From Rickettsiella endosymbiont of Xylota segnis (lineage in GTDB: Bacteria; Pseudomonadota; Gammaproteobacteria; Diplorickettsiales; Diplorickettsiaceae): DNA of 64,000 nt. The stretch covers positions 1,111,001 to 1,175,000 of the forward strand of contig NZ_OZ026451.1 of the NCBI RefSeq assembly GCF_964019545.1, read 5' to 3'. The translations under genes and the position numbers were made by a program. The notes beneath the pieces are model-generated. The model did no database searches, was not told where the DNA came from, and worked only from the letters and a program-made list of their open reading frames with translations. This document shows positions 36,208 to 45,020 of this stretch, in pieces. Each line of letters starts with the position of its first letter. Position 1 is the first letter of the stretch.

Positions 36208-38559
36208 ATGTCTATTCGTTTGAATCAATCACATGTGCTTGGCCTACCGCGAATTGGTGCTAATCGAGAAATGAAAAAAGCAGTTGAAAGCTATTGGCGT
36301 AAGGAATTATCACTCGCGGAATTACAACAGATAGGACAGCGCATTGAAGACACCAATTGGCAAATGCAAGCCGATGCCGGGCTTGATTTTATTACGGTTG
36401 GAGATTTTTCTTGGTATGACCATGTGTTAGATCACAGCGCTCTATTAGGCGTTATTCCAGAACGTTTTAAAGTTGAGAATAGAAAAATTGATCTCAATAC
36501 ACTATTTTGTATGGCGCGTGGCCAAGCGCCGGATGTACAGGAAACCACTGCCTGTGAAATGACAAAATGGTTTAATACCAATTATCACTATATCGTTCCT
36601 GAATTTAATTCACAGCAAGATTTTCAATTAAGTACAGATTATTTATTTAGCGCTATCGATCGCGCACTCGCTAAAGATTATCGAGTAAAACCGGTTTTAC
36701 TCGGTCCCTTAAGTTATCTTTGGTTAGGAAAAGCGAAGCAAGCTGAATTCGATAAATTAAACTTATTAGAAAATCTATTGCCCGTTTATAATCAAATTTT
36801 TGCAGAATTTAACGCTAGAAAGATTGACTGGGTGCAACTTGATGAGCCTATTCTAGTATTAGATTTACCTCAAGCTTGGCAACAAGCCTATCTCAACAGT
36901 TACCCACAATTAAATTTTTATAATATAAACTGTTTATTAACCACTTATTTTGGCGCCATCCGCGATAAATTATCGATTATCAAACATTTACCGATTGATG
37001 GCTTACATATCGATTGTTGCGCTGCCCCTGAACAATTAGCGAGTTGTCTAAAGCATTTCCCCAAAGATAAAATTATTTCTTTAGGTTTTATAAATGGTCG
37101 TAATATTTGGCGCGCCGATTTAAATGAAATAGTAACGACACTACGTCCCATCAGCGAAGTTTATGGGGATAAATTATGGCTTAGCAGTAGTTGTTCATTA
37201 CTGCATACTCCGGTCGATTTAGATAACGAAACTAAATTAGATCCAGAAATAAAAACTTGGCTCGCTTTTGCTAAACAAAAATTAACAGAAATTTCGTTAT
37301 TATCGCGCGCCTTGAATTCTAATGAATCAACAATTAAGAATTTATTAGATGAAAATCAAGTCGCTTTGCAAACACGCAAAACTTCACCACGTATCCATAA
37401 TAACGTGGTGCAAAATCGTATTCAATCAATCACTAATGATTTTGCCAAACGTAATACCGATTATAGTTCACGTGCTAAACAACAAAAATCATCTTTACAA
37501 TTGCCGCTGTTACCCACCACCACTATCGGTTCTTTCCCACAAACCGCTGATATCAGAAAAATTCGTCAAGAATATAAATCTGGAAAAATTACGCACACGA
37601 TCTATCAACAAAAAATAAAACAGCACATTGCCGATGTAATAGTCCAGCAAGAAGCGCTAGATTTAGATGTCTTAGTCCATGGTGAAGCCGAACGTAATGA
37701 TATGGTTGAGTATTTTGGCGAACTGTTAAATGGTTTTGTTTTTACTAAAAACGGCTGGGTACAAAGTTATGGATCACGGTGTGTCAAACCACCCATTATT
37801 TATGGAGACGTTAGCCGCCCTGAGCCGATGACCGTTGAATGGTCTGCATATAGCCAAAGCTTAAGCAAACGTCCAGTCAAAGGCATGTTAACCGGTCCTG
37901 TGACGATATTAGCTTGGTCTTTTGTCCGCGATGATCAAGCGCATCAAGCCACCGCCTTACAAATTGCTTTAGCATTACGTGATGAAGTGCTTGATCTAGA
38001 AAAAGCCGGCATTAATATTATTCAAATTGATGAACCGGCTTTTCGCGAAACCTTACCCTTACGTCGAGAAGATTGGCAGAAATATTTAGATTGGGCCGTG
38101 TTTTCATTCCGCATTGCTTCCTGTGCCGTCAAAGATAGCACACAGATTCATACGCACATGTGCTATTCCGAATTTAATGATGTGATAGCAGCCATTGCCG
38201 CACTCGATGCGGATGTCATCACACTGGAAAGTTCGCGTTCAAAAATGGAACTATTACAAGCGTTTGAAAATTTTTCCTATCCGAACGAAATCGGGCCGGG
38301 TATCTATGACATCCATTCACCGCGTATACCTTCACAAGAGGAAATGATCGAACAACTACAACACGCATTACGTTATATTCCTATTGAGCGTCTATGGGTA
38401 AATCCAGATTGTGGCTTAAAAACCCGGAATTGGCTAGAAGTCAGCGCAGCATTACGCAATATGGTAAGCGCTGCCAAATTACTCCGTGAAGATACCTCTC
38501 TTCTTACCCAACCCTTAGCTAGGAAGGATTCCTCACATGTCATTTTTTCGAAAATTTAA
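36208..38559 (+). CDS. metE: cobalamin-independent methionine synthase
   Basis: 783 residues, typical for MetE. It transfers the methyl group of methyl-tetrahydrofolate-polyglutamate to homocysteine in the cytoplasm. The N-terminal barrel opens with VLGLPRIGANREMKKAVESY. The C-terminal catalytic barrel has LPTTTIGSFPQT, IQIDEPAFRE and the Zn ligands in IHTHMCYSEF (His about 648, Cys about 650), TLESSRS (Glu) and NPDCGLKTR (Cys about 734). It lies behind the candidate SAM-responsive leader. It overlaps metF by 23 bases, so one transcript makes both the methyl donor and the methyltransferase. Confidence 0.96.
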   Translation: MSIRLNQSHVLGLPRIGANREMKKAVESYWRKELSLAELQQIGQRIEDTNWQMQADAGLDFITVGDFSWYDHVLDHSALLGVIPERFKVENRKIDLNTLFCMARGQAPDVQETTACEMTKWFNTNYHYIVPEFNSQQDFQLSTDYLFSAIDRALAKDYRVKPVLLGPLSYLWLGKAKQAEFDKLNLLENLLPVYNQIFAEFNARKIDWVQLDEPILVLDLPQAWQQAYLNSYPQLNFYNINCLLTTYFGAIRDKLSIIKHLPIDGLHIDCCAAPEQLASCLKHFPKDKIISLGFINGRNIWRADLNEIVTTLRPISEVYGDKLWLSSSCSLLHTPVDLDNETKLDPEIKTWLAFAKQKLTEISLLSRALNSNESTIKNLLDENQVALQTRKTSPRIHNNVVQNRIQSITNDFAKRNTDYSSRAKQQKSSLQLPLLPTTTIGSFPQTADIRKIRQEYKSGKITHTIYQQKIKQHIADVIVQQEALDLDVLVHGEAERNDMVEYFGELLNGFVFTKNGWVQSYGSRCVKPPIIYGDVSRPEPMTVEWSAYSQSLSKRPVKGMLTGPVTILAWSFVRDDQAHQATALQIALALRDEVLDLEKAGINIIQIDEPAFRETLPLRREDWQKYLDWAVFSFRIASCAVKDSTQIHTHMCYSEFNDVIAAIAALDADVITLESSRSKMELLQAFENFSYPNEIGPGIYDIHSPRIPSQEEMIEQLQHALRYIPIERLWVNPDCGLKTRNWLEVSAALRNMVSAAKLLREDTSLLTQPLARKDSSHVIFSKI

Positions 38560-39379
38560 CTTTAGTTTTGAGGTTTTTCCTCCTAAAACAAAAAAAGCTG
38601 CAGATGATCTGGAACAGGCACGACAGGAATTATGTCAACTTAAACCTAAATATTTTTCTGTGACTTTTGGTGCAGGTGGATCCTTGCAACAAAAATCATT
38701 GGATGTAGTGCGACAATTCGTTGCTCATGGAATTGCTGCAACTCCCCATATTTCGTGTGTGAATATGACGAGTCAGCGCTTAGAAGAATTACTTAGTGCG
38801 TATAAGCAATTAGGCATTAAACAATTATTGGTCATTCAAGGTGATTTACCTAGTGACGCTGCACCGATAGAAATTGAGTTTAATTATGCGACTGAATTAA
38901 TTGCTGCCATCCGCAGAATGACGGGTAATTACTTTCACATTATTGTTGCCGCCTATCCTGAATTTCATCCACGCGCCATTAGTCCAGCGATGGACATTGA
39001 AAATTTTAAACGAAAAATTGAAGCCGGTGCGAATAGTGCCATTACCCAATTTTTTTTTAATAGTGATGCTTATTTTCGTTTTATAGAAGCCTGCGCTAAA
39101 TCTTCTATCCGTATTCCGATTATTCCCGGCATTACGCCGATTATGAACTATCAAAAACTCATGCAATTTTCTACCGCTTGCGGCGCGGAAATTCCTTTAT
39201 GGTTACACAAACATCTTAAAACTTACAGCGATGACCCCATTTCCTTACAAGAAATTGGCATTGAATTTGTCAGCAAACTTTGCCGTAGTTTATTGCAAAA
39301 CGGCGTCAAAGAATTTCATTTTTATACCTTAAATCGCGCTGAACCGACACAGAGTATTATTCAAAATCTAGTCGATTAG
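38537..39379 (+). CDS. metF: methylenetetrahydrofolate reductase
   Basis: 280 residues. FSFEVFPPKT with the catalytic Glu, SVTFGAGGS, a PHISCVN strand, VIQGDLP and GANSAITQFFFN are all MetF signatures. It is an FAD-dependent enzyme that reduces 5,10-methylene- to 5-methyl-tetrahydrofolate, the donor for MetE. AGGAAGGA ahead of the ATG supports this start inside the metE 3' end. Confidence 0.95.
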   Translation: MSFFRKFNFSFEVFPPKTKKAADDLEQARQELCQLKPKYFSVTFGAGGSLQQKSLDVVRQFVAHGIAATPHISCVNMTSQRLEELLSAYKQLGIKQLLVIQGDLPSDAAPIEIEFNYATELIAAIRRMTGNYFHIIVAAYPEFHPRAISPAMDIENFKRKIEAGANSAITQFFFNSDAYFRFIEACAKSSIRIPIIPGITPIMNYQKLMQFSTACGAEIPLWLHKHLKTYSDDPISLQEIGIEFVSKLCRSLLQNGVKEFHFYTLNRAEPTQSIIQNLVD

Positions 39380-39525
39380 AAGCCTCCCCTATGGAGCAAA
39401 ATTCGTTGTATTTAAGCTATTTCTTTAACCGGTATTTCGGTTATTGCTGACAATTTGTCGAAATCCACTTCAAAATCAAATAAATTCGTTGTTTATGCAC
39501 CGTAATAAATCTACTAGGAGAATTT

Positions 39526-39771
39526 ATGCAGAAAAACCAAATGATTGGAACGCTAATTGCTGGGTTTATAGGTTTTCTGAAAGGTTTTTACCTACCATAT
39601 TTATGGATTGTTTATTTTTTTATGCTTAATTATGATGATCATATCATTAATAAATACAAGGACAGAACATCATGGATAATAATCGGATTATTAATTTTAG
39701 AGAACATATTAAGGGGATGTCTCATGAGAACCTCTATCGCTATGCGGAAGAGCATCCTATTATTCCTGTAG
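39526..39771 (+). CDS. possible small two-span membrane protein
   Basis: 81 residues with a good ribosome binding site (TAGGAGAATTT before the ATG) and two hydrophobic stretches (TLIAGFIGFLKGFYLPYLWIV and WIIIGLLILENILRG). The last 100 bases overlap the next gene in another frame, and the C-terminal sequence there looks non-native, so the gene may be truncated or spurious. If real, it would be the first gene of the binary-toxin block. No family recognised. Confidence 0.35.
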   Translation: MQKNQMIGTLIAGFIGFLKGFYLPYLWIVYFFMLNYDDHIINKYKDRTSWIIIGLLILENILRGCLMRTSIAMRKSILLFL

Positions 39772-40968
39772 AAGAAACCAAAACAGCCATGTCGGATAAT
39801 GTAGGGTATGCTGCGGCAATACAAAATTATTGTACGCTAGTGAACACGCAGCCTGATGTCAGTCTTGACGGAATAGATAACATCATTCATAGCCAAAACC
39901 TTGCCCGAGAAAATTCGGATTACTGGTTAGATGATCTCAATCCACTCGTCATTAAAGTTTACACCCAGGTAAAACAGTTTTGTAATTTTTATGGGTCTCT
40001 TACCCCAGCCGATATAGAGCAGATAGTGGATAATATTAACACCGTAACGGGCAAAAAAGATTTTCTTGAGCTAATGAATACGTTTAAAAGGGGATGCCAA
40101 TAAAAATCAAACAAAAATACGAGACCTTTCTGGAAACTTGAGTAGTTTTAATAAAGTTTTAGGAAACGACTTAAGAAATTTTATGTCCATTAAACAAGAA
40201 GCGGATGCAAAATATTTGGGTGAAAATGGTAAATTAAACATGCTCCAACAAGACATGATTAGCCTTGAAAAACGGATAAACTATCTCAACCAAATTATTC
40301 CAGCCTTAGCTGCAATGACAGGGCTAGGTATTCTAATGATATTTATAAGTGCCTTAGCGATACTTACGAATGCGCCTGGGGGAATAATAATGCTCATAGC
40401 AGGTATAGCCACTACCGCTACGGGAGGGGGGTTATTGGGCCAATCTGTTGAAGAGAAAAAGGACAAAGAGCATACCTATCAAGAAACAGTCGTAGAGTTT
40501 GAGCATTTACAAACCCAGTGTACAGCTTTACAAATACTTTCCAATAATTTTACCTCATTAGGTAAGTCTAACAGTGAAGCGGCTGCCGCGGTGTTGGATA
40601 TGGTTAAGGCCTGGCACACCATTGGTAATAATTTTGAAGGCATTGCTGAATCAGCACAAGGGGTTGTTGAAGCGGAGGCGAAGCTTGTTATTAAAACAAA
40701 ATTAAATGGCACACTAAAAGACGTGCAAAGTCTAAAAAAATTTGCTGAAGAGTGTGAACGTAATGGTATTTTGCCGATAAAAACTGAGGAAAAAATGGGA
40801 CGTATTCTACGTTTACCGCGTTCTTGGATTAACCAACCTATAGACGGTAATGTATTTCGATCGTTCATTAACTCTAGAAGAGGTTTGGGATTTTATGACA
40901 GAGGTCGCCGAGGATGGCAGACACGGGATAAGCAAATTTTAGTTCCATGCTATCATAGGGAGAAATAG
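39672..40968 (+). pseudogene. alpha-xenorhabdolysin-like toxin subunit A (XaxA/YaxA type), frameshifted
   Basis: Two frames join perfectly if one base is removed from AAAAGGGG at about 40086-40093. The first ends LELMNTFKRGCQ; the second can be read upstream as FKGDANKNQTKIRDLSGNLS and continues to 40968. The repaired protein has about 430 residues, the usual size of XaxA/YaxA. It is a long alpha-helical protein with a central hydrophobic hairpin (LAAMTGLGILMIFISALAI ... GGIIMLIAGIATTATGGG) flanked by coiled coils, the build of ClyA-superfamily pore-formers. The family call rests on size, architecture and the paired gene behind it, not on a database match. The C-terminal tail is Arg-rich. Confidence 0.5.
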
Positions 40969-40970
40969 TC

Positions 40971-41780
40971 ATGAAAACAACTATTTTAGATGTCACTACG
41001 CAGTATGATATGCCTCATAAATCCATAGCGAATCACTCTCAATCAAAACTATCCCGCGTAAAGTACCTATTGAATGAGTTATTAAATGATCATCATTGTC
41101 AAACATGTACTAAGAAACTCATTAGCGAGAAATCCGGAGTGCCCAGTTTTGATAGGCTACTTGATGCGATAATTAATTATAGTACTGAATTTTATGAAAA
41201 AATAAATAAGCTTGAGGAAAAAGTTGATCCTGTAGTAGCAGGCGATGAAACCGCTCTGCTATCTTTTCAGCAAAATTTAGCTGAGCTTAAACGAAAACTA
41301 AATCATTTAGATCAGGAAGCGAAAAGCACTAAATCTGAACTCGATGATTATCGCAAGAAAATAGAAGATGAAATTCGTGAAAGAGGCGAAGCCGCAGGGA
41401 TGCCTCCTTCTTGGGAGCATCATATAGAAGGGATGAAAGAAACCATGAGGGAGTTCATGGCCTATGCAAGTGCAGAAGAATGGGCAGAGTATAAGATATC
41501 TATTTGTAGGAATGATCCCAATACGTCGATGCAGCCTTTAATACTTCAGAGCGTAGTGATTGAAAATAAGCATCAATACGCTTTAAATGGAGGAAAAGAA
41601 CTAGCAGTGATTAGCAATAATCTTGTGAGCATACAGGAGACATTAACCGAAATAAATAGCAGTTCGGGTATTATTTTGAAACTCAGGATAAGAGCTACAA
41701 AAGATAACTGGACTAGCCTAAAGACGTTTATTAGTGATATTAACCATAAAAAACATTTAATAGAAGATTGTTCCGATTGA
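40971..41780 (+). CDS. candidate toxin subunit B (XaxB/YaxB-like), coiled-coil protein
   Basis: 269 residues, starting 2 bases after the A-subunit frame with GGGAG before the ATG. It is almost entirely helical with a long heptad-rich stretch (FQQNLAELKRKLNHLDQEA ... DDYRKKIEDEIRERGE). There is no signal peptide and no membrane span. Position, length and architecture fit the non-membrane-embedded partner of a two-component alpha-pore-forming toxin. It is shorter than typical XaxB (about 340). Other helical toxin partners are possible. The tight pairing argues that the two proteins act together. Confidence 0.45.
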   Translation: MKTTILDVTTQYDMPHKSIANHSQSKLSRVKYLLNELLNDHHCQTCTKKLISEKSGVPSFDRLLDAIINYSTEFYEKINKLEEKVDPVVAGDETALLSFQQNLAELKRKLNHLDQEAKSTKSELDDYRKKIEDEIRERGEAAGMPPSWEHHIEGMKETMREFMAYASAEEWAEYKISICRNDPNTSMQPLILQSVVIENKHQYALNGGKELAVISNNLVSIQETLTEINSSSGIILKLRIRATKDNWTSLKTFISDINHKKHLIEDCSD

Positions 41781-41841
41781 GAATGATTTTTCGTCACTCG
41801 ACGAGAAGTTATAGTCATTTTTTTGGTTAATAATAAGGATG

Positions 41842-41890
41842 GAGGGTTAAATTGATGGAGACAGGCAACCCTCTATTTTTCTATAAATTA
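41842..41890 (+). terminator. probable terminator of the toxin pair
   Basis: GAGGGTT (41842-41848) pairs with AACCCTC (41877-41883) across a long loop, then TATTTTTC. Confidence 0.5.
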
Positions 41891-42009
41891 GCGCATTTAT
41901 AGATATGATCGATATGTTTGAGTAAATCTTTATTAATAAAACATATTCTCCTCCTTAAACCTGAGTTTAAAAACGCATACGCTTCCTTTTTGATCTTTTC
42001 TAAATTTTC

Positions 42010-44016
42010 TTATTTGCTAAGATAGTCTTCACAGACTGTTTGTGCAGTCTGCATTTCTTGAATCAATTGTTGATAAAGCCCATTGGTTTGCCCATTAGGA
42101 CCCTGTTCGCGTAGGTAATCATCAATCTGCTTACAAGCTTGTTCCAAACGTTTAGCTCCGCAATAGCTGGCTCCACCTTGCCTTCTATGCGCAATCTCAC
42201 GGATGGCTTGCCAATCAGCTGATTGTTGAAATCGCGATAATTCGGCAATGTCTTTTTTTAATTCGATTTTCATTAAATGAATACAGTCTTTAATCAATTC
42301 ATCATTTTTTAATATAACTTTCATCGCATCGATATCTAATACTGCTCCTGAAATTGGATGTATTTCTGTAGGAGAGGAAATTTGCGTATCTGGAACAAAG
42401 GTTTTTAATAACTCTACAGCCATTGTTTTTTTTAATGGTTTTAAAATGACGGTGTTCATACCTGCATCTAAACAATGCTGCCTATTTTCACCATCAATGT
42501 GAGCCGTTAGTCCAATAATAGGCATGGTATCGGTTCGTTGCCATTGTTGTAATCGGATATGATGTGTTAATGCAATACCATCCATATCAGGCAAACCAAT
42601 ATCGGTCAAAATAAGATGATACTCTTGTTCTTGAATTCGTTGTAAAGCTGTTTTTGCATCCGGCGCTATATCGATCACACAGTTTAATTCCGTCAAAATA
42701 CTTTGTGCAATTTTAGCTGCTAACTTATCGTCTTCCACTAATAATATTTTTTTTTGACCAATACAGTTATTTTTAGGGGCTCGCTTAGTAAAAGGCAGAA
42801 TGTTTGAAGCATTTTTATAGTATACGCTTATATTGGACACTGGCAGGTCTTCAAGCCCTACATCATCCATTACCAAAGGTTCTTGAAAAGGAATGAGGCA
42901 GGTAAAGATGGTTCCTTGCTTTAGTTGACTATCGACATAGATTTCGCCTCCCAGATCATCAACCAGTTGCTTTACGATAGCTAATCCTAAGCCTAATCCT
43001 TCATAAATGCCTTGATGAGCAGGCGTTAAACGAGTAAACAGGATAAATATCTCTTCTTGTTTATCTTTTGATATTCCCATCCCGGTATCACAAACTTTTA
43101 TTTCTATTACATCTTGCTGCGTTTCGCGTTTCTTTAGTTTTATTTCGAGATCAATACTTCCTTGTTGTGTAAATCTTAACGCGTTAGTCACTAGCTCCAA
43201 TATAATTTGTTGTAATCTTACCGGATCCCCTATTAAATAGGCTGGAATTTTCGTATCAATGCTGAGAGTTAATGCCAGATTTTTTTTAGCGGCCAGTGAT
43301 TTATTGAGATCAATAATCGCTTGAATATTTTTCTTAAAATCAAACTTCTTTTTTAAAACGGGCATTTCGCGGGTAGCCACTTTAATTCCTTCTAAAATCC
43401 GATTAAGAAAGTTTAATAAAGACTCACTCGATTGCACCAGATCTTCTGCGTATTCTGATACCCTTATTGGGTCATTGGGCTGCGATTGAATAATCTTCGC
43501 ACAACCCACAATGCCACTGAGTGGTGTACGAATATCATGTCGCATGTTCTCCAAAAATTCAGTCTTAGCATGACTAGCAGCTTCAGCGGCTTCTTTAGCT
43601 AAGATAATTTCCTGTTCAGCCTTTTTTTTATCGGTTATATCAATAGAAATTCCAAGTACACCTTTTATTTTACCATCAAACAAAATAGGCTTTCTTATTG
43701 CTAAGTAATAAGTATCTTTAAAAGATTCTTCAACCGTTATTTCTTTCCCACTTTCCAACACTTTTTTACAAAATTTCCATCTAATTTCATTTGGCTCATT
43801 CCATTCAGAAATATGTTTCCCTATAAATTGATCCAGAGAAGTTAAATGTAACGTATCTAACATTCTTTTATTTCCCCAAGCAACATATCCTTCCGTATCA
43901 ATCAAATTGATATTCACAGGTAACACGTTTAGTAAAAAACTACTTAGCTCTGGCCAAGCCATATTAAAAAGTTGAGTAAATTTATCTTTTTCAAATTCAG
44001 ATTTCTTATTTTCCAT
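42010..44016 (-). CDS. hybrid sensor histidine kinase (PAS-HisKA-HATPase-REC-Hpt)
   Basis: 668 residues. A PAS domain spans about residues 28-130 (INLIDTEGYVAWGNKRML, GVLGISIDIT). A HisKA domain has phospho-acceptor His160 in ENMRHDIRTPLSG. HATPase boxes include NALRF, DTGMGIS and GLGLGLAIVK. The REC domain has EDD and Asp472 (LTDIGLPDMDG), and a C-terminal Hpt domain has His610 (IAHRRQGGASYCGA). There is no membrane span, so it senses a cytoplasmic signal through PAS. No response regulator with an output domain is nearby, so the phosphorelay target is elsewhere. The start lies 3 bases after the cyclodipeptide synthase stop, with AAGG inside that gene, so the kinase is probably co-expressed with it. 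Confidence 0.9.
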   Translation of the reverse strand: MENKKSEFEKDKFTQLFNMAWPELSSFLLNVLPVNINLIDTEGYVAWGNKRMLDTLHLTSLDQFIGKHISEWNEPNEIRWKFCKKVLESGKEITVEESFKDTYYLAIRKPILFDGKIKGVLGISIDITDKKKAEQEIILAKEAAEAASHAKTEFLENMRHDIRTPLSGIVGCAKIIQSQPNDPIRVSEYAEDLVQSSESLLNFLNRILEGIKVATREMPVLKKKFDFKKNIQAIIDLNKSLAAKKNLALTLSIDTKIPAYLIGDPVRLQQIILELVTNALRFTQQGSIDLEIKLKKRETQQDVIEIKVCDTGMGISKDKQEEIFILFTRLTPAHQGIYEGLGLGLAIVKQLVDDLGGEIYVDSQLKQGTIFTCLIPFQEPLVMDDVGLEDLPVSNISVYYKNASNILPFTKRAPKNNCIGQKKILLVEDDKLAAKIAQSILTELNCVIDIAPDAKTALQRIQEQEYHLILTDIGLPDMDGIALTHHIRLQQWQRTDTMPIIGLTAHIDGENRQHCLDAGMNTVILKPLKKTMAVELLKTFVPDTQISSPTEIHPISGAVLDIDAMKVILKNDELIKDCIHLMKIELKKDIAELSRFQQSADWQAIREIAHRRQGGASYCGAKRLEQACKQIDDYLREQGPNGQTNGLYQQLIQEMQTAQTVCEDYLSK

Positions 44017-44019
44017 AAA

Positions 44020-44907
44020 TTATACCTTTCTATCTATATCAGAAATAAGCGTGATAAACCCTTTAAAAAATTTTTTAATCTGGCCATCATCCCAATTATG
44101 ACAAACGTGCGTGAGCGTCATATTGATACTTTCTTGTAATTTTATAAAGTGAACTGAGTTAAGTTTATTTTTTTCATTTACAAAAACCTTAGTTCCACTT
44201 TCGTTAAAAACTTGGTATCTTTTCCACGGAAGAGGATCTATATCAGCTAAATATTTTTTATAAATATACTTCAAGACTGGATTACTTCGATCTGGATAAG
44301 TAATAAAATCAGCGCCTAATTTTATTAATTGAAAAATAATAGCGCCTTCCTCGATAAGATAATTTTTTGCTGCTTGAAAACAAACATCAAATTTTAGTTT
44401 GATGCCTTTTCTATCCCATTCATCAACTAATTTAAATGCATAACTTCTGGATAAAGCATTAACTAAGTCTTTTAACCGATCATCTTCTTTTTCATAATCA
44501 TTTTTTATTTTATCTACCTGCTCATAAAATGAATCGCTTTGCTCACCCAACGTGCAGGTTGTAATCTCTTCCCAACTTCTTATTTCATAAGGAATAGATA
44601 ATTCATCGAGATAAGGTTTATGCATTTTTACCCATTCCTCACCTGCTTTTTGAGCTTTTTCCAGCGCCTCTTCAATAATTAAATTAGGATCTAATCTTAT
44701 ATAATGCCTTTTTAAGTACCCTGTTTCTACAACAATTAACTTATGAATACGTTTATTTAATTCATATTCTTGGTTAACCAAACGACAGAAAGCCTTAAAG
44801 CTTTCACCTTGCTGATACTCTTGATCAATGCTAATTACTGTCAATAGGCAAATAGAATTTTTTTGTGAATGTTCAATAGAATCTTTGAATTTTGCTAATT
44901 TAGACAT
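44020..44907 (-). CDS. tRNA-dependent cyclodipeptide synthase, XYP subfamily
   Basis: 295 residues from ATG 44907, chosen because AAGAGGA lies 8 bases upstream; the frame runs 20 codons further. Features of the family: a catalytic-Ser loop VISIDQEY (Ser26, with Gln29 at the X position), Tyr183 and Glu187 in NYLIEEGA (the Y...E pair that handles the aminoacyl enzyme) and ITYPDRSNPVLKYIYKKYL with Tyr204-Pro205, the YP of the XYP subfamily. Such enzymes use two aminoacyl-tRNAs to make a diketopiperazine. The product amino acids cannot be read from sequence here. It is adjacent to a cytochrome P450, a common tailoring partner. Rickettsiella grylli is known to carry an XYP-type enzyme. Confidence 0.82.
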   Translation of the reverse strand: MSKLAKFKDSIEHSQKNSICLLTVISIDQEYQQGESFKAFCRLVNQEYELNKRIHKLIVVETGYLKRHYIRLDPNLIIEEALEKAQKAGEEWVKMHKPYLDELSIPYEIRSWEEITTCTLGEQSDSFYEQVDKIKNDYEKEDDRLKDLVNALSRSYAFKLVDEWDRKGIKLKFDVCFQAAKNYLIEEGAIIFQLIKLGADFITYPDRSNPVLKYIYKKYLADIDPLPWKRYQVFNESGTKVFVNEKNKLNSVHFIKLQESINMTLTHVCHNWDDGQIKKFFKGFITLISDIDRKV

Positions 44908-45020
44908 ATTTACATTCCTCTTTAAAAAATTTGGGGCCTCCAAGCCCAAAATAAGCATTCCCTGCAAATTACATCATAAAACACACAATTTATTATTTAA
45001 ATAAAATATGAATTAATCCC

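Noticed and set aside
40080..40140. Classic -1 programmed frameshift in the XaxA-like gene
   Set aside because: The required change is +1, and TTTAAAA is not in the correct phase for a -1 slippery heptamer. Mutation or homopolymer slippage explains it better.
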